This document shows positions 35,401 through 44,341 of a stretch of 64,000 bases of DNA, piece after piece. The stretch is from Motacilla alba alba (Eukaryota; Chordata; Aves; Passeriformes; Motacillidae): the NCBI RefSeq assembly GCF_015832195.1, contig NC_052028.1, forward strand, positions 3,019,501 through 3,083,500, given 5' to 3'. Under the pieces are notes generated by a model that was not told the origin of the DNA, made no database searches, and was given only the letters and a program-made list of their open reading frames with translations. How positions within the stretch are numbered: position 1 is the first letter of the stretch; each line of letters opens with the position of its first letter. Made by a program: the position numbers and the translations under genes.

Positions 35401-36427
35401 GACAATGATTTTTTAACTCAGATTGTCTTTCATCCCGTGCAAAGGCATTTCCACTGAGGAATCACCTCAAACCCACAGAGAAGAACTTAATTTTGATGTG
35501 ACCAACATTTTCCTTTCATTAAAAAAGATATTTCAGAAAAGCAACCTCATTGATCCAACATTCTAATTTCCAGCCTGCCCTCTATCTCCCCCGAGGTACA
35601 TCTGCAAAGGTGGCAGCATTTGAGCTCCACTCTGATCAATACCCACAGGGACTGACAGTGGGCTTGAGGCTGAGGACACCTCATAGCACCAGGAGGCTGC
35701 TCCTCACAGCGAGAGCTGCCCATCCCACAGACACAGCAGCCCATGCCTGCAAATCTGCCAAGACACTGCTCATTTTACTGCCTAGAAAGGCCTGACACCT
35801 TCCCAGGGCCATTGCTGTCCCTCAGACCAAGATGACCTGCAAGGCAGCTTCAGTGGGGTTGTCCACACCACAACTTTCTGTTTCTGCTTCTCAGCCTTCC
35901 CTCTACACCAGGGAACTACAGCAAACACACATCTGAACAAAGGAATGGGCATGCCAGGGGTGCTGCTCCTCTGGCTCATGTTTTACACCCCCTTGGTTGA
36001 AGGAGTGTTTCTGACACCCAGCTCAGCCTGCTCCCTCACACAGAAGAAAGCTGGAGACACACTGGACAAGGAAGCAGCTGGCCAGGAACCTGAATGCAGA
36101 AAAATCCTTGCAGCAAACTCTCTGTCAGGCCTCAAATCCTCCAAAACCCCTTCCCTGAACAGCCTGAGAAGCATTGCAGCTTTGAGATAGCGTGAGAGCA
36201 CTTGAGCACAAACTTAATCCTGCAGTACTCCATCCTGGAGGCTCTCAGGGAAGAGCAGCTGCCTTCCAGCTCGGCTCCTGTCACTTCTCCCAGCACCACC
36301 TGTAAGAGGGTGGTGTTCCCAGAGGTGGTCATTTCAGCCTCAGGCACTGCTGGGCTTGCAGAGAGGTGGGCATGCAGTGCCTTGAGCAGCCTGTTCTGCA
36401 CCCTGCTGCTGATCCAGGGCATGGCAC
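32438..36427. other. Unassigned; 32640-32900 looks conserved non-coding
   Basis: 32640-32900 is repeat-free with homeodomain-type words (ACAAATAATTAGAG, GGCTAATTGG). The rest up to 36.4 kb holds no recognised gene or repeat. 35400-35560 is AT-rich. Confidence 0.35.
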
Positions 36428-36650
36428 AGCCCGAGGAGCACCCCATCCCTCCAGCATGGGGGCAACAGAGCCCGGGGGGCACCCCATCACTCCAGCATGG
36501 GGATAACAGAGCCCCAGGAGCACCCCATCACTCCAGCATGGGGGTAACACAGCTCGGGGAGCACCCCCATTCCTCCTGCCCAGGCTGAGCACCCCATCCC
36601 TCCTGCAAGGGGGTAACACAGCCCCAGGAGCATCCCATCCCTCCTGCACA
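36428..36650. repeat. Minisatellite block 1, about 41-bp unit, diverged
   Basis: About five or six units of the pattern CCAGCATGGGGATAACAGAG followed by CCCCAGGAGCACCCCATC. They are the same family as the block from 36900 but more diverged. The two blocks are separated by about 250 bp that include a poly(T)/AT tract. Confidence 0.88.
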
Positions 36651-36675
36651 GTGCACTCTAAAAACTCACCATTTC

Positions 36676-36740
36676 CCTTTTCTTTTTTTTTTTTAATTTA
36701 TTAAATTAATTTATTTTTTTTTTAATTTATTTTTATGATT
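36676..36740. repeat. T-rich low-complexity tract
   Basis: Runs of T interspersed with TTTAATTTATTAAATTAATT, about 65 bp, inserted between the two minisatellite blocks. Confidence 0.85.
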
Positions 36741-36899
36741 AACTGGAACTGATGTAGTTCACATCAACTGAAAACTTCCATTTACATTTCTACTTTTCCA
36801 GAAAGAAACACTCTTTGTAAGTGACTTGCACGAAAAATGTCAATTTAGGGGTGGGTCCCTGGATGACACTTTCCACCTGGCTCTGCAGGGAGGACTTGG

Positions 36900-38095
36900 G
36901 ATGCAGGAGCACCCCTATCCCTCCTGCCTGGGGGTAACAGAGCCCCAGGAACACCCGCATCCTTCCTGCCTGGGACTAACACAGCTTGGGGGGCATCCCC
37001 ATCCCTCGTGCCCGGGGGTAAGACATTCCCAGGAGCACCTCATCCCTCCTGCACGGGGGTAACACAGCTCAGGGGCACCCCCATCCCTCGTGCCCGGGGG
37101 TAAGACATTCCCAGGAGCACCTCATCCCTCCTGCACGGGGGTAACACAGCTCAGGGGGCACCCCTATTCCTCCAGCATGGGGGTAAGACATTCCCAGGAG
37201 CAGTCCCATCCTTCCTGCCCGGGGATAACAGAGCTCCGGGGTGCCTCCATCCCTTTGGTACAGGGTGTAAGGATAACACAGCCCGGGGGCACCCCACTGT
37301 TTCAGCACGTGGGACAGCACAGCCCCAGGAGCACCCTCTTCTCTCTGGCACGGGGACACCACAGCCCGGGGACACCCCCATCCCTCGAACGTGGGGACAG
37401 CACAGCCCGGGGACACCCCCATCGCTCCGAGGATAGCACAGCCCCCGGAGCAACCCTTTCCCCCCTCTCTCGGGGGGATAGCACAGCTCAGGGACCTCCA
37501 TTGGCACCTCCATTGCCCCTGGCACAGAGAATAACACAGCGGATGGCGTGGGGGGGCACCCATAACCCTTTGGCACGTGGGGGACACAGCCCGGGGACAC
37601 CCCCATCCCTTCAGCACGGGGATAACACAGCCCAGGGACAACCCCATGCCTTCAGCACGGGGATAACACAGCCCAGGGACACCCCCATGCCTCGAACACG
37701 GGGATAACACAGCCCAGGGACACCCCCATCCCTTCAGCACGGGGATAACACAGCCCAGGGACAACCCCATCCCTTCAGCACGGGGATAACACAGCCCAGG
37801 GACACCCCCATCCCTTCAGCACGGGGATAACACAGCCCGGGGACACCCCTATGCCTCGAACGCGGGGATAACACAGCTCGGGGACACCCCCATCCCTCCG
37901 GCAGCGGGATAACACAATTCCGGGGGCAGCCCCATCCCTCCAGCAGGAAGGATAACGCAATCCAGGGGCGCCTCTGTGCCGCCGGCATGAGGATAACACG
38001 GCTTAGAGGCACCTCAATCCCTCCAGCACGGGGGATAACGCAACCCCACGGGCATCCCCATCCCTCCGGCATGAGGGACAACACAGCCCGGCTAT
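36900..38095. repeat. Minisatellite block 2, about 29 units of about 41 bp
   Basis: Units read GGGGATAACACAGCCCAGGG then ACACCCCCATCCCTTCAGCAC. The core at 37600-37860 is nearly uniform and both flanks are increasingly diverged, as expected for an array homogenised in its middle. The C-rich strand has many runs of C3-C5, so the opposite strand is G-rich. Long frames on both strands (for example the minus-strand frames of 37069-37770 and 37734-38240) are produced by the repeat: three units give 41 codons without a stop. I do not treat them as genes. Confidence 0.95.
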
Positions 38096-38233
38096 CTCTC
38101 CGCCACTGGTGTGCCATAGCCCCGGCAGCACCTCCATCCATCCCCCCGGCACGAAGCCGGGAGCTGAACCGCGCTCCCGACCCCACCGCTCCCCCCGAGG
38201 CGGAGATGCTGCTCCGGACTGGAGGCATACGCT

Positions 38234-38352
38234 CGCTCACTCACTCACTCACTCACTCACTCACTCACTCACTCACTCACTCACTCACTCACTCACTCAC
38301 TCACTCACTCACTCACCCACTCACTCACTCACTCACCCACTCTCTCACTCAC
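38234..38352. repeat. (TCAC)n microsatellite, (GTGA)n on the minus strand
   Basis: About 28 tetranucleotide units with two CCCAC interruptions and a TCTC interruption near the right end. The right boundary coincides with a GTGAGT splice-donor sequence on the minus strand. Confidence 0.96.
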
Positions 38353-38405
38353 CCCGTAGCTGCAGGCCGTGCCCGTCTCCGCGGCGGGCCCCGGGCCGCG
38401 GCCAT
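38353..38405 (-). CDS. Candidate first coding exon, product unknown
   Basis: On the minus strand an ATG at 38405-38403 has G at +4 (CCCCTCATGGCC). It opens a frame of 17 codons plus two bases (MAAARGPPRRRARPAAT) that runs into GGG|GTGAGTGAG, a strong splice donor with intron start at 38352. It lies inside a CpG island. Downstream exons would be at lower coordinates and I could not identify any, so the product is unknown. The plus strand also has an ATG at 38404-38406, partly overlapping this one, so strand is uncertain. No RNA evidence is available. Confidence 0.3.
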
Positions 38406-38511
38406 GAGGGGAGCGGCTCCGGGAGCCCCGAGCGGCGCCGGCCCGGGCCCGCCGCGCTGCAGCGCCCGCCGCGCCCGCGGGGGGGCGGCAGAGAGCGCGG
38501 CCGCGCCCGTG

Positions 38512-38527
38512 CTGCCCCCTGGCGGCC
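38512..38527. promoter_or_regulatory. CTCF-like binding motif
   Basis: CTGCCCCCTGGCGGCC matches the core of the vertebrate CTCF consensus (CTGCCNCCNCGCGG) at all fixed positions but one, and it contains the characteristic CCCCCTGGCGG. It sits in the centre of the CpG island. Confidence 0.5.
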
Positions 38528-38621
38528 CGGCCGCGCACGGACAGGCGCTCCCCTCAGAGCGGAGCCCCGCGCCCGCAGACACACCGGGGCCTGCTCCTGC
38601 TCGCACACCGGGCCAGGATAC

Positions 38622-38901
38622 CACGAGCGGCCCGAAAGCCGGGGAGAAAAACAGTCAGAGTTGATACAGGAGACAAATTTCAGGATTTTTCCCCAACGCA
38701 AGTTAGGTGGAAAACTGTCCCAGAGCCTGGATGGGGCAATGGGGTGCCCCGGCTGACACATGCTGTGATTTTTGGGGTGCCCCGGCTGACACATGCTGTG
38801 ATTTTGCAGAGTAGCTGCCCCTCGGTACCACAGTAGGCATTTCTCCACCTCTGTGCAAGTCCTTTCAATGTTTTTCACAGTAACTCCCACAAGCTAAACC
38901 T
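38622..38901. repeat. Direct repeat copy 1 (280 bp)
   Basis: From CACGAGCGGCCCGAAAGCCG to AAGCTAAACCT this block is nearly identical to 39766-40010. Differences are mostly single bases, plus an in-block 33-bp tandem duplication, a 4-bp and a 1-bp indel. The minus strand is open through it (VKNIERTCTEVEKCLLWYRG...). I do not recognise the family; it may be an unlisted interspersed repeat or a local duplication. Confidence 0.9.
38741..38805. repeat. 33-bp tandem duplication inside copy 1
   Basis: GGGGTGCCCCGGCTGACACA plus TGCTGTGATTTTT occurs twice in a row; the other copy of the block has it once. At 33 bp it keeps reading frames in phase. Confidence 0.95.
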
Positions 38902-39765
38902 CCACGGTGCTTTTGAGGCAGTCTGAGCTCCTTGAGGGCCCTGTCGGTGGCGGAGGAGCGGTGGAAGAAGACCGGAGGGGTGGTGGGAGTTTTGCAGCTC
39001 CTTGGTGTGGGATGGGGCTCTGGGGAGCTCTGTGATGGGCTGGGGTAGAAGGTTGAGGTGACCCAGGACAGTGCTCCACCTCCTGAACCTCAGGCACTTC
39101 CCAGAGTGGGAGGAGAAGGAGGTGGTGTGTGCAGGGAGCCGCATTCCCTCCAGGCAGCAGCTGCCCTCTGCCCTGTGCACGGAGCCTCCACGGGCCGATG
39201 GACCAGACGTGCGCTCAGCATCCTCCCTGGCGTTGCTAAGAGACGGGATCCCATGGGATGCTGCGGTGCCAGCGCTGAGCCCCGCTCAGCACATGGGCAG
39301 GAGAACCTCTGCATGAGGGGAGGATGATGGGGGAGGTCACATAAAAGGCTGCAGCAAGGCACCATGAGAGAGAAAGCCCCACACCTCTCAGGGAAACCTC
39401 TGCAGTGGGGACAAAAGGGTCAGGGCCAGGAGGAGGGAGAGCTGAGCATCAGCAGGATGATGGGAATTTGGAGAGAGGTCTCCAGAGGGTTCCAGGTCAG
39501 GGAGATCACTCTGAAGTGAGGTATTTCTGTCAGCAGCCCGTTCCCCTTCCTGGGGCCGTGGAGGCTCTTTGGCAGCAGCTGACAGGGACAGGAGAGGAGG
39601 CTGAGGGGGCACCTGCAGAGGGGAGGGCAGGGGGGCACTGAGGGCAAGGATGGGTGCACTGGGAGCTGGGCAGTGTGGGGCTGCCCTGCCTGGGGCATTT
39701 GTGTTGGGTTGAGAAATACTCACTGGGCCCCTTATGTCTCCTCTCTTTTGATATGGCAAGGAATT
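38902..39765. other. Unassigned sequence between the two direct repeats
   Basis: About 860 bp, G-rich on the plus strand, with no recognised coding sequence or terminal features that would mark it as the interior of an LTR element. Confidence 0.4.
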
Positions 39766-39775
39766 CATGAGCGGC
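39724..39775 (-). other. Candidate 52-nt exon bounded by splice signals
   Basis: On the minus strand a pyrimidine-rich acceptor GACTGTTTTTCTCCCTGGCT then TTCAG|GCCGCTC starts the segment at 39775. The donor GGGCCCA|GTGAGTATT ends it at 39724. The acceptor lies at the edge of repeat copy 2. In copy 1 the equivalent AG is GG (TTTCGGG), so that site would be dead. No product can be assigned. Confidence 0.25.
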
Positions 39776-40010
39776 CTGAAAGCCAGGGAGAAAAACAGTC
39801 AGAGTTGATACAGGAGACAAATTTCAGGATTTTTCCCCAACTCAAGTTAGGTGGAAAACTGTGCCAGAGCCAGGGGCAATGGGGTGTCCCTGGCTGACAC
39901 ATGCTGTGATTTTGCAGAGTAGCTGCCCCTCGGTACCACAGTAGGCATTTCTCCACCTCTGTGCTATTCCTTTCAATGTTTTTCACAGTAACTCACAAAA
40001 GCTAAAACCT
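39766..40010. repeat. Direct repeat copy 2 (245 bp)
   Basis: Second copy of the block at 38622-38901, same orientation, about 1.14 kb away. It begins CATGAGCGGCCTGAAAGCCA and ends GCTAAAACCT, followed by T8GT6AG. The minus-strand frame (KNIERNSTEVEKCLLWYRGA...) is open for 73 codons. Confidence 0.9.
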
Positions 40011-42132
40011 TTTTTTTGTTTTTTAGGTGACCACCCTTCCTATCATGCAATTAAAGATTTTAATCACATATTGGGATGCTGGCAGCATGAAGGAGGCCCC
40101 AGGAGAGAGCAGAAGGAAGCACAAAACAAGACAGACTGACTGTGCTGCTCTGCATCCTTTGGCATTTTTTGGCATTCCCTGGCTGAGCACCCCGTGCAGG
40201 TGCCAACATCAAGTTTAAAGTCCTGGGCTGCACTGACAAAGCAAATTAGGAGATGGCTGCTCCAAGCAGGCAGCTCAGCAAGCTCTCCCAGGCCTTTACA
40301 TCCCACTGGGTTCCCCAAGTAGTCCTTGGTGATGTTACTGGTTGGGGGACAGGGGGTGCCGCAGTCTGGGGAGGTCTCAGCCTGGAGCTGGGCAGGACTG
40401 TGGTGGTGGCTGGTGGAGGGATGGACCCGTCTGTCACCAAAACACAGGAGTCCTTCCATGGTTTGTTGAACCTTCACCCCAAATTCTGGTATTTTTAATG
40501 TGATATTATTGGTAATTTAAAACTATGGACTCCTTTAATATCGATCTGGTGTCCTGCTGGATGACAAAACCTTGTTTTGTTTGTAATTTTTCCCAGCTGG
40601 CAGCTCCTTCCCCCCTCATTACCCTCCTGTGCCCCACCCCTGGACATGGGCCATGTTCTCCCTTCTCTCAGAGCCCCTCTCCCTGCTGCCCTGGGCAGTG
40701 CTCAGCGTTTGGCAGGGCAGAGCTTCTGGAAACACAGGGGCTTTGTCCAGAGAAGTTGATCACCTTGAACTGAGGCCCAGCTGGGTTAACACTCAGGTTC
40801 CAAAGTTGCTTCCAATCAGGGGGATCATCTGAGAGACACAAGCCTCCTGCTGGCAAAGCGAAGCTGCTAGATCAGCACAGCAGCAGCTCCTGTTTTCCCT
40901 GGTTCGATGGGAAGCTGAGAAGCCTTCCAGCTCAGTGCCTTCAGCCACCCCTTGCCACCCAGTGGCACTTTCTGGGCTGGCACTCAGGTGAGGAGGCCTG
41001 GCTTTCCCAGGATCCAAACCCAGCTTCCCCAGGGGCTGTGCTAGAGCCTGGAAGGTGCTGTTTGAAGGCAGCTCTTCCCTTCGCAGCACTGCTGCAGATT
41101 CCTGGCACTGGTGTGGGCAGGTGCCACCCTGTCCCTGAGGAGAGCAGACCTGAGCCACCCCCTGGGCACAGCCCTGGCCCCTGGGCTGCTCCAGGCTGCC
41201 CAGCCCCGGCTCATGTTCTCAGTGCCACCTTCCCCACAGCTCCCACCCCTCACTCCTTGGAGGATGGGATCCAGAGGGTAAGAGCTAACGGCAGGTGTTG
41301 GTGGGGAAGGCACAGCCCTACCAAAATCCAGGGATCACAGCAGCCCCAGCACCACCCTGTGTGCTCCATCCCTGCTGGGACTGGACACCAACACATCCAA
41401 AGTGCTGAAGGTCTGGCTTTCTCTGGATAAACACCCCTGAACACCAGCCAGAGGGCCAAAGAGATGCTGCCCTGGCTGGGCAGGTAGGATGCTGCATCCC
41501 CCAAATTGTGCTGCACAATAATCATACCCTGCTGTCCCATCACCCCCAGCCTCACCTAGAGAAGCTGGACACCCAGTTCTGCCCATTTGGAGAATGGCAC
41601 TTCAAATCTCCCCAGAAAGTGGCTTCCTTCTTCCCAGCACCACACTCTGAACTGCACTTTGAGGGTTCCCAGTCCCTGCCAGAGACATCCCTGCTCTCGG
41701 GCTGCCTCCCTCTCAGTACATGGCAAGCGGGGCCATTTGCCAATGTTTGTGTCTCGACAAACAGTCTGTCAGCATTTTGGTGTGTGGCTTCAGCTGGGAT
41801 CAGCTCTGCCTTCTCTCCCCATTAAATGGCAGAGCTGTGTGCAAACACCCCGGCATCAAACCATCTGTGGCACGCCCGGGGCCAACTGCAGAGCTCCCAG
41901 TGCCATGTGTCACGCACCCCCTAGCACCACGGCCAAGGACGACTGCAGGATCGGCATTCCTGCATTCCAGTGCCACGGCTGGCACAGGGAGCCACCCCTG
42001 CCCTGCCCACGGGGCTCTCCTGTCCCACCAGTGCTGCCTAGCTGGGCCCGTTTGCTCCAGCCTGGCTCACAGGGCAGCAGAGAGCAGCCCTGAATGAAAC
42101 AGGCTATGGAGGAGCAGCAGAGATGAGAGAGG
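40011..42132. other. Unassigned
   Basis: No gene or repeat recognised. A plus-strand acceptor-like tract (T8GTTTTTTAG, ending about 40026) follows the direct repeat without an identifiable exon. 40490-40600 is AT-rich. Confidence 0.4.
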
Positions 42133-42252
42133 CACAGAACCATGGAATATGCTGAGCTGGAAGGGACCCACAAGGATCACCAAGCTCAACTGCTGGTCCT
42201 GCACAAGCATTGTTGAGTCCAGCTCTTGGTCCTGCACAGGAGAGCCCCAAGC
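42133..42252 (-). mobile_element. CR1 retroposon 3'-end fragment
   Basis: CACAGAACCATGGAATATGC, GAGCTGGAAGGGACCCACAA and GGATCACC match the CR1 'CCCACAAGGATCA' subfamily. An internal duplication repeats a GTCCTGCACA(A/G)G segment. Confidence 0.82.
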
Positions 42253-43454
42253 TGTTGGTGGAAACAACTTCTCATTGCTGATAGTACATGAATTCCATGA
42301 GAAGCTTCCCTGGCCTTCATTCCTGGAGCTGCTGAGCATTCCCCTCGCTCCCTGGCTCACTGGGAAGCTGTGGCCCGGGAGATGAGAGGAGGACAGCCTG
42401 TCTGCTGAGGTGGCACCCTGGTATGACCCAGCCTTGCTTGCACAGATGCTGTCTGAGCCCTGTGGTTAGACCATGGATATATGGCTAGGATCTGTCCTGG
42501 CTGAAAGGCTCTGCAATTGGTTTCTGGCCAGAAACCTGGGATTCAGGTGCCTTTACCTTGCCTGACCTCTGCTCTGTCCTCCAGCCTCAGCAGCCTGCAC
42601 CAAGAGCAGATTTTGGTTTCTGCCCGGGATCACATCCTGCCTTGGTGTGGCTGTTTTGCAGGAGAAGAGCAAACTGAAAGAGGAGGTGTGTGAGACGTGG
42701 TACATCCTGTCTGTCATGGCTGGAGGAGACACCAGTGCCTTGCAGCAGCCAGGGGTCTTCTGAGCTAGTCCATGCTCCCCAGAGCTGTGTTTGCCCCCAG
42801 GAAACTGTTGGCGTGTTCCCCTGCCTTTCCTCATGCAGTAGCTCCTCACTGCTGCTCTGTGAAGACCTTGAATGGTTCCTTGGAGAAGATTTCCACATTC
42901 CTGCTGGACACTGGTGACACATGGGTTCCTCCCAAGCCCAGCACCTGCACAGTGAAGGCCTTGTCGCTCTCCTTGGCTCCAAATCAGGATTCCAGCCAAG
43001 GCAAATAGTAGAGGTGGTGATTTATTTTACATATCTGAACCTCCTCTTGCTTGGAGATCTCTGGATTACCATGGAGTGGAGCAACTCAAAACTGCAAGGA
43101 CAGGTGACAATCAAAGTGTCACTGGTGGAAGAAGGCACCCATCCCCTTGCTGGACAGTCCACAGGCTCAGGGTTTGTGCTGTGGGGCACAATCCCAATCC
43201 TGAGGCTCCATTTTGGTGGTATTGCTGGTGATGTGTTCATTTATTATGTTCAGTGCTATTTCCTCCCAAAGTAACACACTGATGTTTCCTGAGGCTACAA
43301 GGATGGAGCAATCAGCATTCCCACCAAGAAAGGCCATCAAGAGCTGCAGATGACAAACACAGAACTGATCTAAGATCAGGTTACAGCAATCATTTCCCAA
43401 TTCTGCCACTGACAGAAACGTGTGTCGCACCTATGATTATCATTAAACTGCAGC
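42253..43454. other. Unassigned
   Basis: No gene recognised. A short LLDTGDT reading near 42900 resembles an aspartic-protease DTG site, but the surrounding sequence does not support a retroviral protease. Confidence 0.4.
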
Positions 43455-43577
43455 AAAAAAAAAAAAAAAAAAACAACAAAAAAAAACCCAAAAACAACAA
43501 CAACAACAACAAAAAAACCCCAAAAACAACAACAAAAACAAAAACCCCAAAAAACCCCAAAAAACCCCAAAAAACCA
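43455..43577. repeat. A-rich tract with (AAC)n and (A6C4)n segments
   Basis: A run of about 19 A, then (AAC)n, then CCCC runs spaced by six A at 43545-43548, 43555-43558 and 43565-43568, with one more at about 43518. The minus strand therefore has GGGG runs separated by T6, a possible quadruplex. Confidence 0.92.
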
Positions 43578-43678
43578 CGATGGAAGCAAGATTAAAAACT
43601 GAGCCAGAGCAAGCACAGAGCACCCATAACCATTGCCACTCATAACCATTGCTGCATCACAGGAGCCTGATCCCCTTG

Positions 43679-44336
43679 TGTCTTGGTTTGGAAAGACAGG
43701 TGTCTAAGGAAGGCAGGAGCCTCCCCTGAAATGAAAAAATGTAAACCCCTCCCTCCTAATTGTTATAAATTTGAAATTAAGGGGGGCTCTCAGGCAAAAA
43801 TATGGGAGCAGGAATAACAGTTCTTTACTTGGGAAGAAAATAAAAAAGATGAAATAAACAATACAGTAAACCAAAACAACACTGACTGAGAGTCAGAACA
43901 CAACCTGACACCCTGTTGGTCAGGGTGTTAGCAGCAGTCCAGTTGGAATTGGGGCTGCAGCCCTCCTGGCGTGTCAGGGGTGGTTCTGCTGGAGCAGGGA
44001 TCCTGTAGAAAGGGTGGAGTCTTCCTCTGAATACCCAGTGGAAGAGGCAGCTGCTGTTCCTCTGGGAAATCCAGTGGAGAAGCCATGTTGGTGTTCCAGA
44101 AGCTCCAGATTATATCCAGGAAGGAATGCTTGGCTCCTCCCTCTGGGCAGAACATCTCCCAGGGGGATGCTGTAGTTCTTATCAGTCATGCAGTGACATT
44201 CAGTGGCCTGTTATCAGCAGATGTCCCCAGGAGAGAGGAGTGGGTGTGGAAGAGATAAGGAAAACTGCCCACTTAACAGAAGACAGCTGCCATCCAGATG
44301 GCAAATAAAACACAATTTGCTTGGCAATCCAGGACA
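43679..44336 (-). mobile_element. Solo LTR of an endogenous retrovirus, 658 bp
   Basis: Ends are TGTCTTGG and CCAGGACA, an imperfect 8-bp inverted repeat with TG...CA. The flanks carry a perfect 5-bp duplication CCTTG (43674-43678 and 44337-44341), typical of ERVL-like integration. The minus strand is taken as sense. It reads GGATATAATCTGG as a TATA-like box, then AGTAAAGAACTGTTATTCC (polyadenylation signal variant, 43829-43824), then a U5 ending AAACCAAGACA. The sequence resembles LTRs I know from songbird genomes. No internal retroviral sequence remains. A 75-codon minus frame inside it is incidental. Confidence 0.9.
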
Positions 44337-44341
44337 CCTTG

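Larger units (their letters stand above)
38353..38640 (-). promoter_or_regulatory. Short dense CpG island, candidate promoter
   Basis: A compact G+C-rich segment with many CpG dinucleotides, for example GCGGCGGGCCCCGGGCCGCG and GGCCCGGCCGCGCACGG. The surrounding DNA is CpG-poor. In birds such islands usually mark transcription start sites. No TATA box is present. The minus strand is favoured because it carries an ATG and a splice donor at the left edge (next entry). The right edge abuts a duplicated block. Confidence 0.5.

Noticed and set aside
36428..38095. Regularly spaced repeats considered as a CRISPR array
   Set aside because: Units are directly adjacent without unique spacers, they vary gradually, and the DNA is vertebrate.
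37069..38240. Long minus-strand and plus-strand open frames (up to 233 codons) with repeated Gly-Cys-Pro or Thr-Ala-Arg motifs
   Set aside because: They are read-through of the 41-bp minisatellite. Three units equal 41 codons, so a stop-free unit gives arbitrarily long frames in all phases.
38109..38756. Plus-strand frame of 215 codons with LTHSLTHS repeats
   Set aside because: Produced by the (TCAC)n microsatellite joined to the CpG island; tetranucleotide repeats without stops stay open in every frame.
38622..40010. The two direct repeats considered as paired LTRs of one provirus
   Set aside because: The blocks do not start and end with TG...CA, no primer binding site or polypurine tract borders them, and the 860-bp interior has no retroviral sequence.
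42860..43010. LLDTGDT motif resembling a retroviral aspartic protease active site
   Set aside because: Only the DTG core fits. The flanking residues lack the protease flap and ILGRD-like region, and no gag or pol similarity lies nearby.
43928..44155. 75-codon minus-strand frame
   Set aside because: Lies wholly within the solo LTR; LTRs of this kind do not encode proteins and no domain is visible.
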